DNA from: Paracoccus alcaliphilus | GTDB lineage: Bacteria; Pseudomonadota; Alphaproteobacteria; Rhodobacterales; Rhodobacteraceae | DNA: 64,000 bases | Assembly: GCF_028553725.1 (NCBI RefSeq) | Contig: NZ_CP067124.1 | Location: forward strand, 248,001 to 312,000 | Direction: 5' to 3' | Shown here: one piece after another, positions 7,836 to 16,868 of the stretch | Layout: the number at the start of each line of letters is the position of its first letter | How positions within the stretch are numbered: the stretch's first letter is position 1 | Notes under the pieces: generated by a model | Told to the model about the DNA's origin: nothing | Seen by the model: the letters and a program-made list of their open reading frames with translations, nothing else | Databases searched by the model: none | Program-made: the position numbers and the translations under genes

Positions 7836-10058
7836 TCAGTTTACGGTGACGGTGATATCTTGATGGCAGGCCCAATTGCGGAGTGGCCGGCCGTCAAAGA
7901 GTGAAATGTCGGGCGCAGAGTCGCGGACATTTCCGCGCGGAATGGTCGCTTCTTCGCGGGGTGTGCCGTCATGCCCCAGCGAGGCATAAAGCACCTGCTC
8001 GGATGTCCCGCTCGGAGCCGACGCCAGAGTCAGCGTGATCTGGGCCGGGCCGGTGACAGCGGCGCTGGCGATCGCGATCGACCCGGTGCTGTCCTGATAG
8101 CGAAATCCTGCCACGTCCCGCTCTGGCACGGTCACAGTGTCGATGACCAGCGGCGCGACCGGCACCTCGTAATCGATCACGACGCTGGTGCCGGTGCGCG
8201 TGGCGGACAGCATCTGCGTGATCGATGATTTGCCTTGCGAGGACCACAGCACCTGCCGCCATGCGCGGGCCAGATACTCGCCAGACACAAAATATCCCGG
8301 CCCGGTCATATGAACGAAATCGGTGTGGTAGAGGTCAGCGAACGGATAATCCGGGCCGCAGAGATTAATGTGCGGATTGGCATTATGTGCATCCAGCATG
8401 CGGCGAGAAGCATTCCCCGGACCGGAAAAGCTGCTGGTCTGTGCCACAACGAATTTGACCGTCGCATCCTGACCGGTGATCGCTTTGACATCGTCATCAA
8501 CATCAGACTGCCATTCGGTCAGCATCTGGTCATAGATATTGCTGGTCGCGTCACCCTCTCCGTGCCTGACCACGCATCCGTCCACTATGACCCGCCATCC
8601 CTGCGCCTCGGCAAGCGCCTGTGCGCGCTGGAGCGCCAGCAGCATATTGGTGTAGGTCTGGGTGCCCTTTTTCAGACTATTGTAAGGGGTCCCGCCCATC
8701 GCTGCGGTAAAGGCGAGCATGCGGTGCCGCGCATTCAGCGCCTTGGCCTGCGCCTGCAAAGCCCGACAAAGCGCCTCTATCGGCGTCTCGCCCCGCGATC
8801 CAGCACCTTGCCCGACACGAGCAACAAGCGGCTCGAAGCCGATCAGGTCATCGGGATCGAGCGCCGGTGCGCCGTCGCCATCCGAAGTCACGAGACCCAT
8901 GCGCACATCCGACAGCCCGTCACCGCGCCTGAACATCATCACCCAGTCCGGCCAATTCTGCTCGGTCGAAACCAGAGACGATGCCGAGGTCGAGCCGACC
9001 ATCAGAGACTGACCGAGGCCGATCATGACATGCAGAACCTGCTGTTGATCGGGCACCAACAGCCCGGCGCCAGCAGCCACCACCCGAGACGGACCAAGCG
9101 CCGGCCAGTCGATGATCGCACGCACTGATGCAGGCGATCCACCGTCAAGGGCCAGCGCCTGATAGCTGCCAAGGGGCGCCGCAACCTCATCCGTCGCACC
9201 CACGGCTCGCAGGTCGGTGCCATCGACATAGCCGATCAGGGGGCTGCCAGCAGACGGGCCACCGCTGCCGATGGGATTTCCGTCTGCGTCGATCAGCATC
9301 AGCGCCCGATCACCCGCCGCCAGCACATAGGACCAATCATCGGCATAGCCGTGAAATTCGGAATCGACCGCCGGAACAACCTGACCCGTGCCATCGACGC
9401 GGATCAGGGTGTTGTCGCCAGTGGTCAGCGCCGCCTGCCACCCCTCATCGTAGCCGTGAAATTCGGCTTCGCCCGGCAGCAGAAACCGAGCGTCCTGATC
9501 GACCAGCGCGTAGGCCTCGCCGTTGATCATCAGCGGAGTGAATTGCCGATCTTCCGGGCCACTGTGAAACTCTGCGTCTTGCATGGCCCCGACGGTTGCC
9601 AGTTCGATGGACGCTTCGTCCCCTTCGACACGGGATTGCGCTTCCGCATCAAGACCAAGCGCCAGAGCGTCATCCGCAGCCTCCCGCTGAGCCGCTTCGG
9701 CGGTCAGTTCGGCAACGTCCGCCTTGTCATCGAGCAAAGCAGCACTCGGCACCCGCAGCATCACCCCCCAGCGAGGCGCGGTCGCGAACAGTGGATCATC
9801 TGCGGTCAGTCCCGGCGCACGATAGACGATGTAATCGCCCTCGCGTGTGGCGATCATGCCCAGAGTGTTGGGCAATGCAGCCTGCCCGGCGCTGACGGCG
9901 GCGGCGCGGGTGTGGAAGGATTTGGCGGTATTGGTCTGAAACGCATCATACACTTCATCCACAAACGCCTGAACCGCCGCTTCCAGCGCCTGTTCGGTCG
10001 AATACTGGTTCGGTGCCGAGCCATAGGTCGGCAGATTGAAGGTGGCCGGTGCGGGCAT
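7836..10058 (-). CDS. Phage tail protein with C-terminal SGNH/sialate-esterase-like hydrolase domain
   Basis: 740 residues. The N-terminal part (MPAPATFNLPTYGSAPNQYS) resembles tail-fibre attachment regions. Around residues 180-270 there is a duplicated EFHGYxxxW motif (AEFHGYDEGWQAAL and SEFHGYADDWSYVL). From about 340 a hydrolase domain shows IGLGQSLMVGST (block I serine), MGGTPYNSL (glycine block), RHGEGDA, and TDFVHMTGPGYF (catalytic D and H). This is the SGNH order, close to sialate O-acetylesterase-type domains. Such enzymes on tails usually deacetylate host surface polysaccharide during adsorption. It sits next to the tail-tip gene, 15 bases downstream of it, so they were co-transcribed. 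Confidence 0.75.
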   Translation of the reverse strand: MPAPATFNLPTYGSAPNQYSTEQALEAAVQAFVDEVYDAFQTNTAKSFHTRAAAVSAGQAALPNTLGMIATREGDYIVYRAPGLTADDPLFATAPRWGVMLRVPSAALLDDKADVAELTAEAAQREAADDALALGLDAEAQSRVEGDEASIELATVGAMQDAEFHSGPEDRQFTPLMINGEAYALVDQDARFLLPGEAEFHGYDEGWQAALTTGDNTLIRVDGTGQVVPAVDSEFHGYADDWSYVLAAGDRALMLIDADGNPIGSGGPSAGSPLIGYVDGTDLRAVGATDEVAAPLGSYQALALDGGSPASVRAIIDWPALGPSRVVAAGAGLLVPDQQQVLHVMIGLGQSLMVGSTSASSLVSTEQNWPDWVMMFRRGDGLSDVRMGLVTSDGDGAPALDPDDLIGFEPLVARVGQGAGSRGETPIEALCRALQAQAKALNARHRMLAFTAAMGGTPYNSLKKGTQTYTNMLLALQRAQALAEAQGWRVIVDGCVVRHGEGDATSNIYDQMLTEWQSDVDDDVKAITGQDATVKFVVAQTSSFSGPGNASRRMLDAHNANPHINLCGPDYPFADLYHTDFVHMTGPGYFVSGEYLARAWRQVLWSSQGKSSITQMLSATRTGTSVVIDYEVPVAPLVIDTVTVPERDVAGFRYQDSTGSIAIASAAVTGPAQITLTLASAPSGTSEQVLYASLGHDGTPREEATIPRGNVRDSAPDISLFDGRPLRNWACHQDITVTVN

Positions 10059-10073
10059 GTGTCCCTCTCGATG

Positions 10074-12272
10074 TCAGGCTGTGGTTGCGCTGGCGCTGTC
10101 GGTGAAACCGGACAGGTTCCCAAACTGGTCGCGAGCGCGCGCGAAATAGTATCGGGTGGTGGCGCTGCTCAGACCGGTTTCGGACCGCGTGACCGACACG
10201 GATGCGCCGGCGGCAACGGTCCAGAGCAGCTCGGCCGTCAGTGAAGTGTTCACGTCATTGCCGTAGATCAGCAGATGCCGGGCGTTGTTGTCGCTGGCCT
10301 GGGTGGTGGTGATATTGATCCGGTTTGCACTCTGGGCTGTGGCCGTGATCGCGGCAGGGACGGCAACCGCGGACGATGGTCCTGCCGCGATTATCGGATC
10401 TGATGTGATCCAGTCGGATTCGCCATAGATGCCGATCGAGCGCACCCGGATCTGGTATTCAGCGCCGATCACCACGAACTGCAGCGGGACCGTAAACACG
10501 CCCAGTTCGTCCGCCGCATCCAGCGGCAGCTTGCCACCGGGCCGGATTGCAAGCGTGAAGTTCAGCAGGCTATGCTCGATCCATTCATACTCATAGCCAG
10601 TGACCGATGCCGAGGTAGATCCGTTCCACGCCGCGATCACACCCGGAATGACCGTGTCGCCGCTTTGCTGAGCCGCAGCCGTGCCAGTCGTCATCACGAT
10701 CGCTGGTGGTGGCTGGACGCGACCAATGCCACCATCGAAAGCGCCCGGCATGACATCCTGTTCATCCGTGGCCGGGTTCCAGGCAAAGACCGCGTCCGAG
10801 CTTTCGGCCAATGTCACCGGCAGGCGGATGGTGATCGATTCATCATCGTTGATGCCTGCGGTCGGGGCGATACTCTCGACTTCGTATTTCCCCTGCCACG
10901 ATCCATAGGGCGCGCCCAGATCAACGTCGCAGACAGATCCGGCCACCAGATCGAAGCAATCGGGGAACAGCTCGCCGCTGATCCTGCGCTGCAACCGGCT
11001 GCGTTCCACCGCAATCTTTGCCAAGCGCCCGGCCTGCCGGTAATCGGTCACGAAATCCAGATCGAGTTGCAGGCGCTTGGCCACGCCGCCATCGGCAGCC
11101 TGTGCGCCCGGCACGACATAGACCGGGGTCTCGGCGCTTTCATAGGCGCGGTCGGGGGCCGGATAGCGGGCGACAGCCTCGGTATAGAGGTCATCCGATG
11201 ATCCCCAGCGCACCAGATCCAGCGGCTGGCCATCGGTGAAATCGGTGATCGTCCTGACACTGGCGCGAGGCGTGGCCGGGATGATGCCCAGCCTGCCGCC
11301 GATCCGGGTCAGACGCGATCCGCCCGCTGCCAACAGTGGCTCCAGCTGATCCTCCAGCTCGGCGCCGTCGCTGAACACCAGCACCCCGTCGCAGCGATAA
11401 CACGGGATGGTGCCGCCGACCTTGACCGGCACGGTCTGATCCGCAACATCCGCCGCCCAGGAAAATGTGTCGAGACGCAGATAGCGATCATCATAGGGCC
11501 GCACCGGGTTGTTGCGCAGCGCATCCAGAACGATCAGCGCCTGATTGCGCGAGAAACTGGCCGCCCCGCCGCTGCGCGGATCCTCGACCAGCGACCAGTT
11601 GCCATCGACGTTCAGTTCGGGCGGGCTGGCAGGCCAGCGTTCCCGCGCGCTTTCGTCGGGGCCGAATTCCAGCCGCGCCCAAAGAACCGTGCGGCCCCGC
11701 CATGCATCCGAGGCAGTGAAATACCCATCCGTTTCACTGACGATCCGCGCCGGGCATGTGGTCTGGTCACCCCTGCCGATCCAATAGGTGGCATGGGAGG
11801 CGAAACCACCGGGCCAGCTGAAGGGCGAATTGGTTGCCCGTGCCCCGCCATTCACCCCGAAATCGAACTCATTGCCGTCTTTCTCGACCTGCCGCTTGTC
11901 GAAGAGGACGGTGAACGGCCCCGCCGATGGCCGACTGTTCAGCAGGTAGCAGATATAGAGCACACGCCCGACCACCTTGAAGCCGACCGGCGTGCCGGGT
12001 GCCCAGGTCTTGCCATAGACAAAGCGATAGGCGGGCAGCGATGTCGGGCGGGTCAGTTCGGCCCGGACGGCCTCTTGCTTTGGTTTGCCGCGCAGCTTCT
12101 GGGCAATCAGGTTGATGCCGACCGAGATCGCCATGGTGACCACGCCCGCGACAACGGCAAAGGCGGCGGTCCCGGCGCTGAGACCGATCGCGGAAGCGAC
12201 CCAGACGCCGACCGGTGCCGCCTCGGCCGGTTCGGCCATGGAAAAGCCGACCAGCGCAGTGGTGATCATCAG
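10074..12272 (-). pseudogene. Phage tail-tip / host-specificity protein, 5' end split by IS4
   Basis: About 732 residues follow the IS junction. An N-terminal membrane-active stretch (PVGVWVASAIGLSAGTAA) precedes the tail-component region (YRFVYGKTWAPGTPVGFKVVG). The C-terminus carries a fibronectin-III-like domain (ITATAQSANRINITTTQ to YYFARARDQFGNLSG). The IS50-like element at 12273-13808 interrupts codon 7 or so. Without it the gene starts at ATG 13831 as MRKLLMITTALVGFS, overlapping the stop of the gene before it (ATGCGTAA). The long frame to 12449 is a chimera whose first about 55 residues come from antisense IS sequence. A start at the IS edge (MGNCKLMITTA) might allow some expression. 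Confidence 0.72.
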
Positions 12273-13808
12273 CTTGCAGTTACCCATATGTCTCGGATGA
12301 TGGTGTTTCGGCGATGCGAGCGCCTTCGACAAGATCGGCGAGGCGGGAGAGGCCGCGCCATATGACGGTGGTTCCTGGTGGCGCATCGGAGGTCCGATCG
12401 AGATAGCCGCCGAGCCGCGCGACGAGTCTGACATAGAAATCGAGGTCACGCGGAAGCTTTTGCTTGCTCTCGGGCGCTGTGCGCTCGAGCAGTTGGCGTT
12501 CGGCGTCGGTGAAGACGGCAGCAGGCGATGCTTTCGGCACCTCTCGGCCGAGCATCGTCATCCATGACACGCGCCAGGACACGACGCAGCACAACGCGAT
12601 ACAGTTTGCCAGTCGATCAGCCGTGGCCAGGCGCAGCTCTTCGATCCGGCACCCGGTCTTCAGGGTCCGGAAGAATGTCTCGATCTTCCAGCGCAGCGCA
12701 TACCATTGGAGCTTGTGGATTGCGTCCGCGTGGGTCGCCACCGGCAAGTTCGTGATCAGCTTCCAGAAGACGGGCACCCGGCCTTCCGGCGGGTCAAGCT
12801 CCTCGGCATGGATGATCTGAAGATTCTGATGCCGGTATTTCCGCTGCTTTCCGATCGGCGGGCGGACCGTCATTGTAGCGTGCCGGACCGAGAGCACGGC
12901 GCAATGATCCTTGCCCTGCGCATCGCGGAACCGGACCTCGTGGGTGCCGCTGGACTGCACCTCTGCCATCACCTTGGCAATGGTCGTGCCGCCATCCTCC
13001 GCCAGACGGTCGACGCAGCTGCGGACGAGGAACCCGGTCCCGAGTTCTTCGGACAGGCAGTAGAGTTCGTATATGTCGCTTTCCCGATCACCGATATGCA
13101 CGCAGCGCTCTGGCACCCCTGTCAGTTCGGTGGACAGGCGCAGATTGTCGAGCCAGCGCATGCTTTCCTTCTGTTCGATCGGCACCCGGGTCGGATTGAT
13201 CTTCCGTTTAAGAGCGGCGGTTCCCTTGAACTTGCTGCGCGACCAGAACTTGGCCGCCGTCAGGCCGAGCGGCAGCCCATCCGGCGTGATGGCCATGCTG
13301 GCATGCATCAAAAGCCCGCAGACCGCATGTTTCTGATAGCGACCTTCCTTCAGTTTGCGTCCAGTCGACACCGTCGTGAACCCCACCTTCTCCGGAGCCG
13401 AACGCTTGAAGGAGAATTCCGTGGTGTCCTGCAGGATCAGGATGGGACCATCGGTTGCCCGGATGCGCAGGGCAGAGGCAGCGAAATGGCCCTCGAGGAT
13501 CTTGTCCTCGCTGACATTGCCGTTAGCAAAGAAGCGGTAGGCGGCCTTGGTATTCGACCAGTCCTGGAATGCCGTCGGCAGCGATTTTCCCGGCCGTTCC
13601 CCGAGGGCCTCGAGCATTGCCTCAAGCCGCCTGTTCAGCCTGACATCTCCCAGATCGCATCCGGCCGTTTCCGTTTCCACCCAACTCTGTCCCATGTCTG
13701 CACCTCAATTATTCGGTGCCACATGACGAATCATGATCGCTTGTGCTCAGGCAAGGCCAAGTCTGGTGGGTGAATCAATTCGCCGCACCACTTGTGGGTA
13801 ACTGCAAG
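12273..13808 (-). mobile_element. IS4-family (IS50-like) insertion sequence with 19-bp ends and 9-bp target duplication
   Basis: The ends are CTTGCAGTTACCCATATGT (12273-12291) and, inverted, CTTGCAGTTACCCACAAGT (13790-13808), identical at 17 of 19 positions. GATCATCAG is repeated directly at 12264-12272 and 13809-13817. The 19-bp ends finishing in CACAAGT and the 9-bp duplication closely recall IS50 of Tn5. The total length is 1,536 bp with one transposase gene. It splits the start of the prophage tail-tip gene. Confidence 0.95.
12280..13695 (-). CDS. IS4-family transposase (Tn5/IS50-like)
   Basis: 471 residues, close to the 476 of Tn5 transposase. The DDE residues are visible: D in ILILQDTTEFSF (about 109), D in VHIGDRESDIYELY (about 197), and E in the YREK-type motif LRWKIETFFRTLKTGCRIEE (about 330). 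The N-terminus (ETAGCDLGDVRLNRRLEAML) matches the Tn5-type DNA-binding segment. The stop codon lies within the left terminal repeat. The gene is complete and the element has perfect target duplications, so it may be active. Confidence 0.92.
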   Translation of the reverse strand: MGQSWVETETAGCDLGDVRLNRRLEAMLEALGERPGKSLPTAFQDWSNTKAAYRFFANGNVSEDKILEGHFAASALRIRATDGPILILQDTTEFSFKRSAPEKVGFTTVSTGRKLKEGRYQKHAVCGLLMHASMAITPDGLPLGLTAAKFWSRSKFKGTAALKRKINPTRVPIEQKESMRWLDNLRLSTELTGVPERCVHIGDRESDIYELYCLSEELGTGFLVRSCVDRLAEDGGTTIAKVMAEVQSSGTHEVRFRDAQGKDHCAVLSVRHATMTVRPPIGKQRKYRHQNLQIIHAEELDPPEGRVPVFWKLITNLPVATHADAIHKLQWYALRWKIETFFRTLKTGCRIEELRLATADRLANCIALCCVVSWRVSWMTMLGREVPKASPAAVFTDAERQLLERTAPESKQKLPRDLDFYVRLVARLGGYLDRTSDAPPGTTVIWRGLSRLADLVEGARIAETPSSETYG

Positions 13809-13821
13809 GATCATCAGCAGT

Positions 13822-14172
13822 TTACGCATGCCAGCCCTTGTCGGCGCATCGCAGGATCGCGAAGCCGTTTGGTGATTTTCCGGCCCAGAAGCCCGGCTCA
13901 ATACAGATCAGGATCGACGGGCGCCCCGATGGTGCGGAAGGCGTGACGATCGCCAGCCCGCCGACGGCGTGGCCTTCCCGCAGGCCCGCACGGCGGGTCA
14001 GATCATCTGCCAGCGCGGCAAGACCACCGGGACGGGCCATCAGCTGCGCGGCCTCGCGCGCGCCGTGATAGCCGCGCACCGGCGCCATGGGATCGAATCC
14101 CCACAGCGCCGCGAACACATCACATGCGGCGGTGCAGCAGTCGCACCGCCCCCATTCGAACGGGCGCGACAT
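13822..14172 (-). CDS. Phage tail-assembly protein, DUF6950-like
   Basis: 116 residues beginning MSRPFEWGRCDCCTAACDVFAALWGFDP. A short protein with a WGxCDC start in this tail position resembles the DUF6950 family and occupies the slot used by NlpC/P60-type tail peptidases. No complete Cys-His catalytic set is evident. Its stop overlaps the original ATG of the tail-tip gene (ATGCGTAA at 13824-13831). The IS66 element lies 13 bases upstream of this start. Across the insertion the frame reads MSEVE|RVMSRPFEW, so the original start may have been 8 codons earlier and the present ATG a fallback. Confidence 0.6.
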   Translation of the reverse strand: MSRPFEWGRCDCCTAACDVFAALWGFDPMAPVRGYHGAREAAQLMARPGGLAALADDLTRRAGLREGHAVGGLAIVTPSAPSGRPSILICIEPGFWAGKSPNGFAILRCADKGWHA

Positions 14173-14205
14173 GACGCGTTCGACCGTAAGCGCGACGTTG
14201 CGGCC

Positions 14206-15771
14206 CTATGCTGCGAGGCTTGACGGCTGGTTGAAGCGCCATGGCATGAGGTCTTCGATACCGCTTTGTGGGTGACCGTCGAGGATGGCGCGCAGTGTGG
14301 CGGCGAGATGGTCGACCGGGTTCACGTCGGACATCTTGCAGGTAGCGACCAGCGAGGCGAGCATAGCCCAGTTTTCGGCGCCGACTTCATTCCCGGCGAA
14401 GAGTGCATTTTTTCTTGTCAGGGCAATCGGCCTGATCTGGTTCTCGACCGGGTTGGTGTCGAGTTCCAGCATGCCGTGCTCGAGGAAGCGGATCAGTCCG
14501 GGCCAGTGCGCGAGGGAGTAGCGGATGTCTTCGGCAAGCTGGGATTTCTGCGGTATGCGCGAGAGTTGGGCTTCCAGCCAGGGTTTCAGCGCCGCGATGA
14601 TCGGGGCCGAATGCTCACGCCGGGCAGCAAGGCGCATAGCGGCCTCCTTGCTCCGCACGGACTTCTCGATCTGATAAAGCAGCGCGATCTGGCGCAGCAT
14701 TTCCTCGGCAATGGGTGAACCATCGCTCTCGAAGCGCTTTACGAAGCGGCGGCGGACATGGGTCCAGCAATAGACCAGTTGCCACGGGCCATTGTCGCGC
14801 GCGATCTCGGTCATCGCGTTGTAGGACTGGTAGGCGTCGCATTGCAGGAAGCGGCCGTGGTATCCGGCGAGGAAGTTCAGCGGATGCGCCTTACCCCGGC
14901 CAGGGGCATAGTGGAAGAGCACGATGGGTGGGCCAGCCCCGCCATGGCCGCGATCATCGGATACGACGGCCCAGAAGAATCCGCTCTTGGTGCGTTTCAG
15001 GCCCGGTTCCAGCACCGGCGCGCGGGTTTCATCCACGAAGATGCGGTCTGCGCCACGCAGATGGGCACGCATCTGGTTGATGACGGGCATCAGGTGGAAA
15101 CAGGCGCGCCCGACCCAGTTGCCGAGTGTGCCGCGGTCCAGATCGATCCCTTGCCGCTTGAAGATCTCGGCCTGCCGATAAAACGGCAGGTGGTCACCGA
15201 ACTTCGAGACGATAATCCAGGCGATGAAGAGTTCCGTGGGCAGCCCGCCGGGCACGACATGCTCGGGGGCATGGGCCTGCGCGACAGCTTGCGAGCAACG
15301 GCGGCAGGCGTATTTCGGGCGCCGCGTGACCAGCACCCGGAACTGGGCGGGGATCACGTCGAGACGTTCGGACACGTCTTCCCCGATCCTGGACATCTCG
15401 CCGCAACCGCAGGGACAGAGCGTGCTGGCAGGCTCGATCACGCGCTCAACCCGAGGCAGATGGGACGGCAGATGCCCGCGGTTGCGCTTGGGCTTGCGGG
15501 GTGTTTCCCCGCGCGCCCGCTGCATCGCCGCTTCGGCCTTTTCTTGTGCTGCCTCGAGCACACCTTGAGCAAATTCGGCATCTTCCAGGGGCAGGTTGAA
15601 CTGGTCGGGCGAGAGCTTTTCGGAGCGCTTGCCGAATTTCTCGCGCTGCGCCGCGTGCAGGATATCCTGCAGCCGCCGATTGGCCTCTTGCGTCTCGGCC
15701 AGCGTCGCCTCCACCTCGGCGAGGCGGGCCTTCAGCAGGGCGTTTTCGCGCGCAAGATCAGCTGTTTCCAT
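14206..15771 (-). CDS. tnpC: IS66 family transposase TnpC
   Basis: 521 residues from ATG 15771 (METADLARENALLKARL). The longer frame to 15891 overlaps tnpB and is not needed. The N-terminal leucine-zipper-like coiled coil (about 5-55) is followed by a zinc-finger region with CPCGCGEM and CRRCSQ. Then comes the DDE core with IFVDETRAPVLEPG, LQCDAYQSYNAM and CWTHVRRRFVKRF. The C-terminus VNPVDHLAATLRAILDGHP and LMPWRFNQ is typical. It works with TnpA and TnpB encoded just upstream. Confidence 0.93.
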   Translation of the reverse strand: METADLARENALLKARLAEVEATLAETQEANRRLQDILHAAQREKFGKRSEKLSPDQFNLPLEDAEFAQGVLEAAQEKAEAAMQRARGETPRKPKRNRGHLPSHLPRVERVIEPASTLCPCGCGEMSRIGEDVSERLDVIPAQFRVLVTRRPKYACRRCSQAVAQAHAPEHVVPGGLPTELFIAWIIVSKFGDHLPFYRQAEIFKRQGIDLDRGTLGNWVGRACFHLMPVINQMRAHLRGADRIFVDETRAPVLEPGLKRTKSGFFWAVVSDDRGHGGAGPPIVLFHYAPGRGKAHPLNFLAGYHGRFLQCDAYQSYNAMTEIARDNGPWQLVYCWTHVRRRFVKRFESDGSPIAEEMLRQIALLYQIEKSVRSKEAAMRLAARREHSAPIIAALKPWLEAQLSRIPQKSQLAEDIRYSLAHWPGLIRFLEHGMLELDTNPVENQIRPIALTRKNALFAGNEVGAENWAMLASLVATCKMSDVNPVDHLAATLRAILDGHPQSGIEDLMPWRFNQPSSLAA

Positions 15772-15839
15772 GGCGGGAAGTGAATCACAGGATGCCCTTG
15801 CAGGCCAGCAAAAACAGGCGTTTCGACGCAGCCTGCCAG

Positions 15840-16196
15840 TCACCCCGCCGCCAGCGGGCGCCGCGCCCGTTCGGGTCGGACCAGCCGCCAATCCACGCCC
15901 TCAAACAGCGCTGCAAACTGCGCTCCGGACATGCGCATGACCCCGTCGCGCACCTGTGGCCAGACGAACTTGCCGCCCTCGAGCCGCTTGTGAACCAGCA
16001 CCATCCCGGTCTGATCCCAGATCAAGAGCTTGATCCGATCCGCCCGCTTCGCTCGGAACACAAAGGCGGCTCCGCAGAACGGGTCCATCCCGAACATCTC
16101 CTGCACCGCCAGTGCCAGACCGTCGATCCCCTTGCGAAAGTCGACAGGCCGGGTCGCCACGAAGACCTTCACCGGGCCGCCCTGGCCGAACATCAC
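15840..16196 (-). CDS. tnpB: IS66 family accessory protein TnpB
   Basis: 118 residues with the diagnostic motif KVFVATRPVDFRKGIDGLAL and the stretch IKLLIWDQTGMVLVHKRLEGG. This is the IS66 Orf2 protein, required for transposition but of unclear biochemical role, and not related to the RNA-guided nuclease of the same name. Its ATG overlaps the tnpA stop, showing translational coupling. Confidence 0.93.
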   Translation of the reverse strand: MMFGQGGPVKVFVATRPVDFRKGIDGLALAVQEMFGMDPFCGAAFVFRAKRADRIKLLIWDQTGMVLVHKRLEGGKFVWPQVRDGVMRMSGAQFAALFEGVDWRLVRPERARRPLAAG

Positions 16197-16609
16197 GACG
16201 CCGCTGCCCGTGCCGCGCGGATTGCCCGGGTCAGTTGGCCCTCGTCGACACCAGGACCCGCGCGGATGACGATGTCGCCCACCACGATTTCGAGATCAGA
16301 CCCGGGGACGGCCGCCGAAGCCTCAGTCGCGCTGTCATCAACCACCAGTTCCGCGAAGAACGGCAAGGCCGCCACGCTTTCGGGCACCACCAAATTACCT
16401 TTGCGTATCTGCTTGCGCCAATCGTAAATCTGCCAGCGGGTCGTGCCGTGCTTGCGCGCAGTATCTGCGACCGTCACCCCGGGCATCATGCTCTCCGCCG
16501 CGATCCGCGCCCGCTCTGCCTTCGTCCGCCGCCGACGACCGCTTGGCCCCCCGATCACCTCAAGCCGCGAGACCCCGACGCCTATAGAGCCGTCCAATTG
16601 GACGCCCAT
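16193..16609 (-). CDS. tnpA: IS66 family accessory protein TnpA
   Basis: 138 residues from ATG 16609, preceded by GGAGAGAG at a suitable distance. The longer frame to 16633 uses a TTG. The segment RRRTKAERARIAAESMMPGV followed by TVADTARKHGTTRWQIYDWRKQIR is the usual helix-turn-helix of IS66 Orf1, likely binding the element ends. It overlaps tnpB by four bases. Confidence 0.88.
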   Translation of the reverse strand: MGVQLDGSIGVGVSRLEVIGGPSGRRRRTKAERARIAAESMMPGVTVADTARKHGTTRWQIYDWRKQIRKGNLVVPESVAALPFFAELVVDDSATEASAAVPGSDLEIVVGDIVIRAGPGVDEGQLTRAIRAARAAAS

Positions 16610-16814
16610 TTTGCCGTCTCTCTCCAAATCCAAAACCTCCGCCGCACATGTGCGTGGAGAATGAAGGCATCAACTCAAAAATGGCAGGAGGGGATCGGCG
16701 TCGCGCTTACGTTCGACCTCGGACATGACGTGAGCCGGAGTTTTCGCCAAGCTGCGCTCCAAATAACAAGGCCCCGAAGCCTGCCCGAATGAGCCTGCCG
16801 CGGAGCCAATGAAG

Positions 16815-16839
16815 AAGGCCGGAGCTTTGCCCCGGCCTT
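16815..16839 (-). terminator. Hairpin terminator after the Hint-domain gene
   Basis: AAGGCCGG (16815-16822) pairs with CCGGCCTT (16832-16839) around a 9-base loop. It lies about 30 bases past the minus-strand stop of the Hint protein and is followed by CTTCATT. It probably ends transcription of that gene. Confidence 0.55.
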
Positions 16840-16868
16840 GTATTTGTCGTTGATCTAATCGCTCTGGA

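Larger units (their letters stand above)
14186..16710 (-). mobile_element. IS66-family insertion sequence with 8-bp target duplication
   Basis: The ends are GTAAGCGCGACG at 14186 and its inverted copy ending at 16710. GTTCGACC is repeated directly at 14178-14185 and 16711-16718. GTAAGCG ends and an 8-bp duplication are typical of IS66. The 2,525-bp element holds tnpA, tnpB and tnpC, all open. It is inserted at the 5' edge of a prophage tail gene. Confidence 0.95.

Noticed and set aside
8235..12365. Long plus-strand open frames of 190-297 codons opposite the tail genes
   Set aside because: They are antisense shadows of high-GC coding sequence, with no family motifs or ribosome sites.
12273..13808. 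The matched flanks around 12270 and 13810 as an inverted repeat of the host
   Set aside because: The inverted part is the IS terminal repeat; the true host sequence is the direct 9-base duplication next to it.
15772..15891. Longer N-terminus for IS66 TnpC
   Set aside because: The extra 40 codons lie over the tnpB end and read as low-quality sequence; ATG 15771 gives the normal family length.
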